The notes beneath the pieces are model-generated. The model was not told the origin of the DNA. It saw nothing but the letters and a program-made list of their open reading frames with translations, and made no database searches. The position numbers were made by a program, and so were the translations under genes. A stretch of DNA of 64,000 nucleotides from Orthonyx spaldingii (taxonomy: Eukaryota; Chordata; Aves; Passeriformes; Orthonychidae), in assembly GCA_013397795.1 (NCBI GenBank), contig VZTJ01005907.1:1319071-1383070 (forward strand). The letters run 5' to 3'. Below, in pieces: positions 25,401 through 37,700 of this stretch (position 1 is its first letter; each line of letters begins with the position of its first letter).

Positions 25401-28400
25401 TTGGTGGCAACACACAAGCACATACACTTATTGACTTCTCCACCCTGGGGCAAGCAGGGTGGTGGGAGGGCTTCAGAACTGGGATCTTAGGATCTTTCCT
25501 AGAATACAAAGTCAAGGCCAAGGACACTTAGCAGGAAGGACAGCAGCTCCCTGGGCTGTTGAATGTGCCACCAAGCAGCAGCAGGGCTCTTGCTGACTCT
25601 GTAGTGTTAACACCCTGCTGGCCACGGGGAAGACACACCTAATTAACCGTGCTGCAAACAGGGAAAGGATCAGACTGTCTACAGCATTCTCACTTAATTT
25701 CCTTTTCTGAACTAGCATTTCTGAATGCCTCTTGAAAGATCTCCCAGGTTCTTCATGTACTAAAAGAGCAAAAGTTCTCCTGAGCAGATGTGTCCTAACA
25801 GCAGTTGGGTTGGCAGGTCTGGCATGGTGCAGTAAAGCAAGTCAAGAAACCTTTGCTCTTCCTGACACTAAGGAGTGGCATACAGTTTGTAGGCATAATC
25901 AGACTCTTCTATATACACTTTGTCCCAGTCATTTACATGGAGTACAAAGGAATCTATTACTTACAGGGGCTGACAAAAAACATAGTCTTGGGCAACCTCC
26001 CTATTACAAGTGCTCACAACACAGGAGACAGCTGCCTAAGCTGTTCCCTTCTTTTGGGAGCAAGTTTCTCCCAACCTCCACAAGAGAAATGACCTTTAGA
26101 ATTATTCAAATTTCAAGACAGTCCAAAGTCTGATTCAGGATTGGATTCACCCTGAACTAGGTGCTGTAAAGCAACTGGGACCTTTCTCTCAGTATTTACA
26201 GCCTAAGCAGATAATGCCTGGGCTTGCTAACAGAGAATGGGAATGCAACTTGTCCATAGATAAGCACCAGGGCACAGGGGGTTAAAATACAAGTTGCATT
26301 TCCTGAATACTGACACAGCACTGGAGGCAAGCTGGGAAGCACACAGACCCCAGCAGCAAGTCCTTCCCTTGTCCCTTTAGGAACACCACGCTGCAGAAAT
26401 GGCAAGCATGGCACAGGCAGAACTGGTTGATAAGGCTAGACCACTCTACTGCCAGTATCTAAAACGGCTCCCACGTGCTAAGTGCAGTAAGCCACTCTGT
26501 TTTATCTCATAGCCTTAGCTAGTTACTGATTACCAGAGCCAATAATATCAGTGCAAATACTTCACAGAATGCAAAGGCATCCTTCATCCCAGGGACAAGA
26601 ACATTTACCAGTCCCACCTCATGCTGGGGGCAAGTCTGCTCAGGATTGCCCCAACTCTTCTTCCTGTAGCAAGAAATACCAGAAGCTTTCAGCTTTGATG
26701 TGTCACAATGAAAGTGATTTATGATGCTTGATAAGGGTGGCTCTCCCACCCCCATATTTCTTCATTTGGCCTTGCTCTCTTTCGAGGCAGGTAACACCCA
26801 TCTGCCCCACTTTCATTCTGCCCTGTCTTTCCATATGGAAAAGAAATGACACACAACAATATCTCTTTTCCTTTGGGTGTATCAGGGGAACCCACCTCCA
26901 CTCCTGGCTAGGTGGAAAGCATCACACCAGCCAAGAGGAACTTCACAGGGAGGAAGATTTAGGAAAGCTGTGAGAAACAAATTAAATAGGGGAAAGGTGT
27001 TTCTGTGTTGCTGTAACTTGTTCACAGGGGTTCCCTGGGCAGGGTGACAACTCCTGGCCATGCTCATCGTTCTTCTCCTAAGGAAGCACCACCCTCTGGA
27101 CGGTGGCCTCAGCACATGGCACACCACAGCATCCAAGCTTCTTTTCTTTCCATTTCACCCAGAGTACCAGGGTGATACAGGTCTTTTTCACTGCTACTAA
27201 GGAAACTGGGCCACCAGAGAAGGATGTGAAGCATCAGCTGAGACAAGAAGGGATTTTCCCTCTCTCACCAGCTGGACACCTTCCTGGCACAGTACCTCAG
27301 TACAGCTCAGGTGCTGCTAACACCAGTCAGCAGATGAGGCAGTCACAGATGGGGCACCGAAGCCACCTTGCAGATTCCACTGCCAAATTTAGAGCAGAAT
27401 ATTTTACTGCCTTTTAAAAGCAGTTCAGCATTTCCTGAGTGAGTCTGAGCCATGGCACTGTCTGGAAAGCTTTTCCTGCCTGAGGATCACTAGGAACCAC
27501 ATAAATAAAACACCTTCAGGAAGGTTTTTACTTGCTTTTGCTTGTCCTTGGCAAAGACATACCCTGTATCACCAATCCCTCTCTGCTAAAGCAGTTTTCC
27601 AAGACTTTGCTCAGCTTCCCATAGAAGAGAATTACAGTGATATAACATTTTTTTATTTCAAAAGCTGATTTTCATTTCCCTTGGCCATGTTCCACATCAC
27701 TTGCAGTATTAAGACCCAGTTATTTATTTCACTCACCTAAGCAGAAATCTAAAACTGTACCTACACCACTGGGAACATGGCACAATGCATCAACTTAAGA
27801 ACAATGCATTCTGCATTTTTAGGACTACTTCAAGAAAATTATTAAAAATGAAAAAAAAAGCAAATCAAATAAAGGTAAACTTTACATCTCTGTCAAGTGC
27901 TCAGTTTCTCAAGTCTCAGGAGAGAAGGTCCTTACACCTTACAAGTCTGACCTCTAATTGGAAACAACTGAATGGATTAAAAAGCATTTCTGAAATATTT
28001 AAAACCAGTGCATGGAAATAAGGGCCATTCCTGATTTAAAATGGCTGAACTGGTTTTCCTCTTGCCCACATGCATGAATCCAGTTTCAAAAGGAAACCAT
28101 CTGGAAGAGTTCAGCTCAGTACATAAAGTTTCAGAAAGCTGTAAGCAATTGTAAGCGCCAGAAAAAGAGCAAAAATAGAATTAAAAACACTTTAGCAACC
28201 TTAACCAGCAAAGAAAGCACCGCTCCCACCAGAGCCCTAGGCTCCAACAGATACATAACACACACAGGGCTCTCAGAACACAAGTGTTCCCACTGAAGTC
28301 AATACTTTAAATTATACATAGACAAAAGTACAATGCTAAAGTCAGGTCAGAAAATAAAATGTGCAGATTTTGCACTTTCTTCTATGGTCATCTATAAGTA

Positions 28401-28455
28401 CATTACCTTAAGTTTAGAGCCTTCTTTTCTGATTAACATTTACCTAATTGTAGTT
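22411..28455. other. Intergenic DNA, no gene recognised
   Basis: No exon, RNA gene or clear repeat is recognised. Open frames up to 133 codons (25,732-26,133, + strand) show no motifs and no splice context. The right end may be the far flank of the STPG4 3' UTR on the - strand. Confidence 0.55.
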
Positions 28456-28475
28456 TCTTGTAATTTTTTTTCAGG

Positions 28476-28481
28476 TTTATT
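28476..28481 (-). promoter_or_regulatory. Candidate poly(A) signal for STPG4 relic
   Basis: AATAAA on the - strand, about 270 nt past the TGA that ends the STPG4-like exon. Its spacing suits a short 3' UTR, but no transcript evidence is available here. Confidence 0.35.
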
Positions 28482-28697
28482 TCTACTTGTTCTGCCAGAG
28501 GGCTGTTCAGGTTTTTAGAAAAATGTTTCGATTGCCTTTCCTCCCACACACCTGACTATTTTTTCTTCCTCTGAGTTGCATGGCCTACAACTCCCTTTTC
28601 ATTTGCAATTCTTCTGAGCCCCCTCCTAGGTTCCCCCAGGTGAGAAATCATGTCTGGAGAGAAGGAGCATTGCCTTCCTCCTTGTATTCCTGATACT

Positions 28698-28795
28698 GTT
28701 CTGCAAGTTGATGAAGATGACGTGCTCCCAACCCCAGCCTGCAATAGTTCATGGCTGCTTGGGAAACCACCTTGTGGGTGAATAGCTTCCAGGCC
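28698..28795 (-). pseudogene. STPG4: STPG4 last-exon homology with in-frame stop (truncated or decayed)
   Basis: STPG4 belongs to the sperm-tail PG-rich repeat family, whose repeats contain P-G-P-G-x-Y. On the - strand, after the acceptor ACACCAG ending at 28,796, the exon starts in phase 1 at 28,795 and reads GPGSYSPTRWFPKQP, then TGA at 28,749-28,751. As I recall it, the human STPG4 C-terminus has GPGAY, an Arg three residues further on, and FPKQ at the same spacing. Past the stop, in the same frame, similarity continues: TIA, then G-x-EH, then F-x-N, as in human TIA...GQEH...FFN. About 18 of 33 positions agree. The stop sits opposite a sense codon in human, so this is either a C-terminal truncation of about 20 residues or part of a decaying gene. 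I found no convincing upstream STPG4 exon in the window, which favours decay, although highly diverged exons could be missed. Position and strand (between TTC7A and CALM2, same strand as CALM2) match human. The coding part up to the stop is 28,749-28,795. Confidence 0.65.
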
Positions 28796-31700
28796 CTGGT
28801 GTTGCCCACACAAACCGAAACCAAGAAATATCAGATAAATGAGGGAATAATGAGTGGTAAACTTCCAGGGCTATTAGAAAAGGACCTCCTTTAAGAATAC
28901 TGTGTTGCAAAAGGGTCTGAAAGATCAAACTAAGAGCCCAGCCTCTCTTGTGCCATGTCTAGCTCCATGACTAATGCCTTGAGTAGCCATTTTGATTGTG
29001 ACCTCCAAAGCAGTCATCACAAGCAAGAGGTCATTATCTACAGATGTGTAGGGAAGCCAAAATAACAAAAAGATGAAATTACTTGCCCATGGTCTCCACA
29101 GCTCTTCAGTCCCCACTGAGTGCACTGCTGAGCCACGCTGCCTCCAACAAGCAGAAAGTCCAGTAAAATATGTCCAGGAAGATCTCTGGATTTTGCTCAT
29201 TGACAAGCACACGCGATCCTGTTTCTGATTCATTGACTCGCGCTCTTAGAAGGAAATATGGGCACCAACCTCTGCAAGAGGCTCAGTATGAGACACAGGG
29301 TGAGAGTGAACTCATTTTAAAAGCAAGCACCCCTCTGTTACCTCCTTAGAGGAACTAGTGATGGGCCATGGGTGCTGTGTGCCAACGGGACACAAGTCAC
29401 TCCCTGAACATGACCCACACGCCAGTCTGGGATTCCTGGGCTCTTGGCTATGTCAGTACATCCAAACTCTTGCTTCAGTTACCTGTATTTTTAACCATAC
29501 TTTCTTTTACTTATTCCTCACTCCTGGCACTCAGTGGATCTGCGATTTAAATCTCTGGCATTACAGGAATTTCCAAGCCAGATCTGAGGTTTGCCAAAGC
29601 ATCCATTACAGTACCAGGGCCAACATGTTAATGAATCTGTGATAAAGTCCAGGACTGATCAGCAGGCAGCAGCAATTTAAACAAATTCTAGACTAAATTT
29701 TATCTTCCAACAATGAAATAGATTTTCTCCCCACAGGATTTGTAACCAGTGAACCACTGAAGAGCTGTGCTGGTGCAGAGGGAGCCTGCAGTGAAATTCA
29801 ATGTGAAATAATCATAAACCATCTAATTGGTATTATTCAAGCTGAAAAGTAATGCAAATAAGCAAGCACAAATAAATGACATTGGGTTTCTTTTAAAACT
29901 GTTTGGCTCTAAACGCACAAAGTTTTACATATAACACTTCTATAACAATATAGGTATACAAGGATTTTTCACGTTATTTTGAATTTCATAGGATTGTAAA
30001 ACCTAGAATGTAATTGGAATAGGACATTGAAATAAGATAATTATCTCCTGCTGCTTCAGAAATTAAGAATAAAACAGAGTTGTGTATTTATTTCCTTCTC
30101 CAAGGAAGAAATAAATGTACTGTGATGATTTTTGTTTCTGGAGAAAGAATCATTGTGTTGTGATTTGCAGTTTTCTGAATACATTCCTCAAAGGAAGGGC
30201 TATTCAGAGGTGTGGATGGAGTGCAGCACATGCTAATTGGTCCCAGGGCTACCTTGAGTATCCACACTCTGGTAATAATTCAAGTCATATCTGAAAAGGA
30301 AGTCTGGGTTACGCTTATCTTTGGCTAAGCTGAGAACAGTCTCATCCTTGTTCATGTTTCCTTCTCACAGCTGGCTAAGTAGACTAAGCCCATAGTCACT
30401 GAGATTTGTCATCTCTGGATGTATATTGCTATGGTTGTCACGTTAATCAAGTTGTTTGTTCAGATACTTCACGAAGAGGTTACATCAGACATGTGATGAG
30501 GAGTAGAAAGTAGAGGAAATAGAGATCTTTTTTCTCTGAATCTAGGCAGATAAGAGTGACAGATTACAGGACTCACAAGTGCCAACCAGGTCACATACTA
30601 CTCCACCATTCTATTGAGGGATTCTTCATCCACTAAACCCAGTAAAGAATTTCCTGGCAGACAGAAGTTTCAAGGTACCATTTCAAGATGTTGTGATACT
30701 TATAAACCTAAGTCAGCAAGGATCTTCACACAAGGAACAGAGGTGCCCTCTTGGCCTTTGCAGTTTATGACGGGTGTCATTTGCCTTTTTGTCTCTCGTA
30801 CGTTTGAATTTTATCACTTCCCCAGCACTCCAGTTGTGTGTCTTTCCCAATGCAGTGATAGACCTGGAAGAGGAGTGATTGTTTCTTCTGACTAATACAA
30901 TATCAGCATAAAAACAAACCAGTGTTCTCAGATACATTTTAGAAAGCTATTATCCCCACTTTGGAGGAGACAAAACTGAAGCACGTAGATGTTAAGCAAC
31001 ATGCTCGCCTTTATGCATTTTGCCAAGAGGAAGAACACACCCATTACTCAAGCTGATGAGCATATTTCCTGCCTTCTGTATTCTGGTGTCAACTGACCTT
31101 GGCAATATGCAGTGACATTTTCTCACATGTGATTTTGCCTTTTACTGGTTTTTTTCTTTTTATCTCTCACCACTATAATTGTTTACTTGTAGTGCTAGGT
31201 CTTAATTACAGTAGACATTTTTCCATTTCTGTACAGATGGGAAATGCACTGGAATAGAACTGGATGGTTGAAGTTCATCATCTGTTCATCTCTTGATAGA
31301 GATCAATATAGATTAGAGGTAAGTCTCTTTATCCATATTCATTTTCAAAAACCCAAAATGATATGCAACAGATTTATAATTAAGCAGAAGTGATGATGTT
31401 TTTGTACAGCTTACTTAAATGGATTTGCCATGATGCATTAGAGTAGAAGCTATAAAACCAGACCAGATGTTTTATTTCCCCCCCTCTGCTCTGTGTTGCA
31501 ATTTGCATGAGAGTCCTACATTGTAAATAAAACTTGAGGTCAAAGTTTTCTAACCTGAGGATCTATACTAAAAACCATGCTGACTACCCAAATAAGATGT
31601 CTTCATTTACAGAGGGGATGAACGACCCCTGCTAGGAGTAAAATCTGAATTAAGCTCGGGGACTTATGCACCTGAACACCATGGTAGCTTTGTGTTCCTA

Positions 31701-34700
31701 AGCTTGCTGAACAAAGCTTTTTGTGTAGCTCCTGCCTTGTAGCCCAGACGTTTGCATTTCTGCCACAAACAAAACCAGCTGAGTCACAACACTGCGAGGC
31801 CCATTTTACAAGTGAGCTGCAGCAGGGATCCTGCCCCAGGTGTTGCTCTGCCACATCGATGCCAGCCCTCCTAAGAGGCACACACAGCCCTCCTCACTGT
31901 CCAGGGGACAGTCAGCTAGGCAAAACTTGGCACCTCTGCACATCAGGACAGTGATTGCAAGATTTGCTTCCTACACTGACAGATATGAAGCAGGGATTGG
32001 AACTCGACTTTGTGGAAATACTTGGTTGAAAGGATTCAGCCTGAGACATAAAAAAGACAGATTGCATGAAAGTGAATACAAAGCAACTGAGACTCAAAGA
32101 GATAAGGAAGTATCTCTGAGTTCAAGACTGGTACCAACATGGCTGGCAAGCATCTCACCCTATTCACATAGTGAGGACATGAGAGGACACTGGCCCTGTG
32201 ATTCTCATCTCTCAGCTGGCAGAGCTGAGGAGAGAGAGACCTCGCAGGTGAGATCTTGTCCTCACCGCACGCAATGCGGCTTTGGTGGAGTCAGGCTTTT
32301 GCAATATTCTGTGCTTCACTCACAGTGAAGTCACTAGGGTTATTCATGCGGCAGAGATACTAGGAGCCCTCACATTATGCAAAAGGGTAGGCCTGGGCAA
32401 GGACCCATTAAAATCCACATTACACAACAGCTTCCATGGGGAGCTCCTTTTCTCCAATTATTAGCCACAGTGATTAAGTATGGTGGGTGACTCACAAACC
32501 TTACGTTGCCCATCAACAACAAAAGACTTTTGGAGTTAGAGAAATGCCTTTAAAGTGTATTCTTTACCATATGTAGCTCACAATATTTTAAGCACCAGTA
32601 GCTGTGATGCGAATCATCTCAATGCACTGAAAGTTTGTTGCTGCTTTGATTTTTTAAACAAACAGCATGCATAACAGCTCTTGGAAAGCACAAGACCACC
32701 CCAATCAAGCAATGAAGAAGAATGAGCACTGATGCTGATGAGGAACTTTCACTTCACACAGTGGTTTCTAGCAGCCTGGCTCTCAGTGTGCTGCACAGCC
32801 TCCATGCAGCTCAGACAATGAGCACGTAACCAAGGGAAAACATCCTGCAGTGTATATGCCAAATCATCAGTTTCTGGAGTAAAAGGAGACAATTATTTCT
32901 CAGTTCAGGGGTCTCTCCCCTTTCCAAGGAGTTCTTTAAAAAGCTGTCTTAATTTTTGAGCCCTCCATACTATTTATAGTATTTTCATTGATGCAAGCAC
33001 TTTTAAGGAAAGCAATGTACAGGGAAGAAACTTCTTATGAGTACTGGTTTCAAAGTAAGTGGGTATTTTGAAGAAACACTGGAATTAAAAGCAAATTGCC
33101 TAAGAACATCATTAGCACTTCTAGGCAGCTAATTTTTTTTTTTTTTAAACCCTGTCCTTTAGTCTCTTGGATTGATTAATGGAACATTTCTTGTTGTGAA
33201 TAACTCAATGCCATGGAACAGTATTCCAATCACAGTTGATTATAAATTAACACTCATTTTAACTGATGCAGATAATCATGTCAATGTCACAGCAAATACA
33301 TTATCAAACATTACATATGGATGCTGTAATATAAACAAGAAGCTGAGAACTTCATTATATTCCAGTGCATCACTACCAACTAATTTCCAAATATTTCATC
33401 ATTGTTTAGACTGCATTCAGATTGCAAAGAATAATTTGATACTCATAAACAGTAGATGCAACTCTTTTCTTAGGTATAATTAGCAACAAAAAGGAGGAAG
33501 ATTTCCGTTTGCTCGGGGCAGTGAAAAAGAAAATATCTTCCCTGAACTGCCATGATAAGCCATACTTCCCTCCTAACAAGCAAAGAAGGGAGGGGAAAGG
33601 TCTAACAGAAGAGTGCTAAATAAACTTGTGTTTTAATATAGAATGAAAGGAAAACGTGGCTGCTCACAACACTGCAGGCAACAACCCTTTGCCTCAGTTT
33701 CCCCTGCTTGGTGGTGCGAATGGCTGGTAGGGGTATAACCCCTTTTTATATTACTTTCTTGCTTTTCCCTCTCCAGGGAGTCATACTCACATTTTGTGAG
33801 TTAACATAGTCCCAGAATAAGGCAGTACATGCTGGTACGTTCTCTTCCAGTCCTCAGAGCAAAACACTGCCTGTCATCTTCTTTTATCATAGTCCTCCTG
33901 CCTTTGTTCACTGGACAGCTTGAGCTGCTGCAGGGCTCAGCCAGGGTTTTCTGCTCCTTTCACTAGAACTTTTTAACCGGTGGGCTTTAGATGTGCAAAT
34001 GAGAGCTACACTTCCCAGAGCAGAGCTACAAACAGATATTTCATTCTTGAGATACTCTGATCCCCGCTCTTCATTCACAGAAATAACTGCAAAGTTTAAA
34101 ATAAATGTAGACTCATCCTATTGAGGTAAAGTACTTTTGTATATATAACAAGATTCTGGCCTCACTTTTTTTTGGCAGTGACACATTAAAGGCTGATTTC
34201 TGATTAGACTTGATAGACACCGGTATAAAATTCTCATGTTATTTTAGCATCTCCTGTCATTTTGGGGTTAGAGGAGAACTAACAAGGAACATTATTTAGG
34301 GAAGTTCCTCCTAATATGAAACTGAAGTCCTATCCGTATCACTTATCTGTAGACATTGACAGCAAACTATGCCATAACACAAGCTTTCCTCTGCATATTC
34401 TTACCTCATTTTAAGCCCAAACTTGAAATTGCTGCAATTGAAGCAATCAAAAACAATCCAGAAAAGGCATTCCTAGTTATACTTGGAAGCTGATCTCTGC
34501 CATTAAGAAAATACATAGCAACTCTGTGAAGAGGAAAAGCACACTAAAATAGCCTTAGCATATTATGCATACATTTTGTTTATATTTATGTGTTTCTTTC
34601 TAATGGTTATGTTATTTTTTTTACTGGGAAATGAGCTGAAGCTTACATTTTTGAACAGATAATTCAATCCTCAATCCCATTTCAAACCAAATACAACTAA

Positions 34701-37700
34701 TAATTTCATACCCACAGCAGATATAGGTAATGCTGGTCAGTTACTACAGTCATGCCTGCTTCTCCAGAAGTTTCAGGTTATTAGTCCCATCTTGAATAAA
34801 AACATACATTTTGGTGAATATGAGCAGATTTTGGAATACTCATCTTAAAAAAACCTCCAACAACTTCCACCAGCCAATTTTGAATTATAATCTTCCATAA
34901 AAGGATTTTATATTTGTCTCCAGAAAAAAAAACCCCACAACTTGGTCTTTAACAGCTGTGGTCCATCCTGAGCCTATTCATAACCATTAGGTAGGGCAAT
35001 GTATATTTATTCATTCTCCCTGCTCCCCTCTCTTATTTTTTGATTGTCAGGTTTAGTCAGGCATAAAAATGAAGCTTTTGTGCAGTCACAATGTCTCGTG
35101 ATTTTTCATGTAGCACTTAATTTTGTTTGTCTACAGAAAATGATTGTGAAGTTAGGGTTTGTTCAGATAACAGGACATTTCACTCAGCCATCACATTTTG
35201 ACATTTGATAAGTAATTAACTAAAGGAAAGAACAGCTGTTAAGAAAATGCTTAGTGACAGCATGTAGATGATTTAAGGCCAATTCATGAACCACATAGTC
35301 CCATTTAAATATAAAATGTCATGAGATGCACAGTAAAAAAACTGCATAATGTCTTTCCTTTGCAATCTAACAAAGAATTAGCCTTCATCATCCTGTATAA
35401 ATGAATGTGCCATCAAATACTCCTGTCATCTAGAATGGGAAGCTTAGAATCCTGTATCCTAAAGATCAGCCTTATGACAAATAGTAAAAACAAAATACAA
35501 TAACTAATTATAAAAGATAGAAGCTTATTGGATTTCTTTCTTAAACTTTAGCAGCATTTTCCCTAGGTTTTGTGTCATAATTTTTCTCATGTTGGTCAGC
35601 TAAAATAAAAGATGAGATAGATCAGACTTGGTATGTTTGAAATAAAAGTGGGTAGGATGCCAAGTATAACTATGGACAAGACAGAGAAGAGGAAAAAAGA
35701 ATGAGCAACAAGGGAAAAGCGTGACAGAGGTTGCAGATGACAAAAGAAAACAGGTGTATGAATGAAAAGAATCCTGAAAAGTCAGCTCTCCAAAACAGAC
35801 CACAGTTTTGGCAGATCTCACATCCACCATTACTGTTACTTGCACAGCGGATAAACTGCACTGATCCTGATTCAGTGACCATTTAATGACTACCCATGAA
35901 AGCGGATTATTAGTTGTCATAATATAGATGAGAAATAGAGAATTTTGCTTCTCTAAAGATACCTTCTTGATGCTCTCCTTACCTGGACCTTAGCCACAAC
36001 ACTTAGAATGATATTAATAGATTTCTCTTGGCTCTTGAAGCATTTTGACCTCAGCTGACTGTGGAAGTAGGTAGAGTATGCGCCAACCTAAAAGCTACTC
36101 AGCATATGCTGCACCCTGCCATTACAAACACTGCTATTCTCATTCTACAACTGCTTCATTGATGGGATTCTAGGACAAGAATTTGATTGCTGCTGGTTAG
36201 CAATAGCCATTAGGTGTGCTTCAAAAGAGAAGTAAGAAAGAAGATACAAGCACCTTAATACCACACCCAGTAGCCACCGACAGAAACAGGCTTGCAGCAG
36301 CCTCCCAGAGAAGTGGCAAGGCTTGCCATGGTTCTCTTATGCTTGCAGAGACGTTTCTATATACGTTTGGCATATTCAAATATCCTGGTCTCCTGAGGGA
36401 GATAGGAACAAATCCTTTTAGCTGTATGTTGTTATGCCATATGGGAATGGTTTGTAAATTATGCATGTTTTCTCCTTCATCAAAGAAAAGGCCAAATGGT
36501 CAGACAAGGTCAAGGGGGAGATTACTTTCTGCTTTTGGAACAAGGAAGAGTAAGAAGGTTTCCTGTTAAACTCAAGTTTCTGGTGTGCTGGGGAAAGCAA
36601 GCAGCAGAGCTACTGAGGGAAGAGAGCCACAGACATAATTCACAGGCCCAGATGCCACTCAAGTGGTGAAACAAACACTGCAGTGACCAAGCACTACAAA
36701 AACAAGCTTCAGGGGCTTGCAGCAAGGGACTGGAGTGTTTGAGGCAGAAGCTTTACAAGCATGACATTTGTAGCTGAATGCCCGAGTTCCAGCCTGTCCC
36801 TGCTGGATGGTGGCAGCCTGAGCCGCTGGGGCAGCACTGATCTGACCCTCAGCAGCAGCTGCAGGGCTGTCCTGAGACTGCATATCAGCTTCAGAGACCT
36901 GGTTAAGCTTTCAGTGATGAGCAGGAGGGAAGGGGAAAGCATAATCAAACTGGTCTTTAGAGGCCCATGATCCTTGTCACTGAGCTAAACCAAAGAGTGC
37001 TGCGACTTTCTTGAGTAAGAGCTAACAAAAGACTGGGCCCTTAATTTGTAAGTTTAGCAAATTTGATTTGGAGATGATTAAATAAAGGTGGTTGGTGATT
37101 AGTGGGAAAGGCCCTTCCTGACACAGTCAGGACCCCAGAAAGAAATCCCTGGAGCCCTTAATACTGACAGTCACAGACCCTTGGGATCATGACTATTAAA
37201 AGACTGTTTTGGAGGGGGGGTTTAATTAAAAGAATATTGGAAATGTTGAAATTACAAATAAAAATTCTCATATAGGAACAGCTGACATTTAGCAATAGAC
37301 CTGAGATTGTGAATAGCTCAGAGCTTTCTCCTGACAGTTAATACCAGGATGAAAAAAAAATCTGGAAAGTAGGACTTGTGTATATTCTGCTACGTTTATA
37401 ATTCAGAATTAATATAGAACGCAAAGTCATTGCTTTTACAAAATCCTTTTCCTGACTGTAACTGTATTTTAAGCCATTTCCAGGATGTTGATATGCGTTT
37501 ATGAAATTGAAAAGCTAGCCCCCACACATAGTGGCACTGCACTAGTGCACCAGTTTGTGTCATTATGGTGGTGATGACGAAATTTAGAAGAGGAGAAATT
37601 GCTTATGAGGTTACTTAGAGTATACGATCAAAAACCTCAGCACAGATACCACTTATAACCAGTTGTTAGCTTGAGGTCAAATGAGAACATTTCTGGCACA

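Noticed and set aside
31840..32328. 162-codon open frame, + strand
   Set aside because: Low-information composition, no motif, no neighbouring exons; treated as chance.
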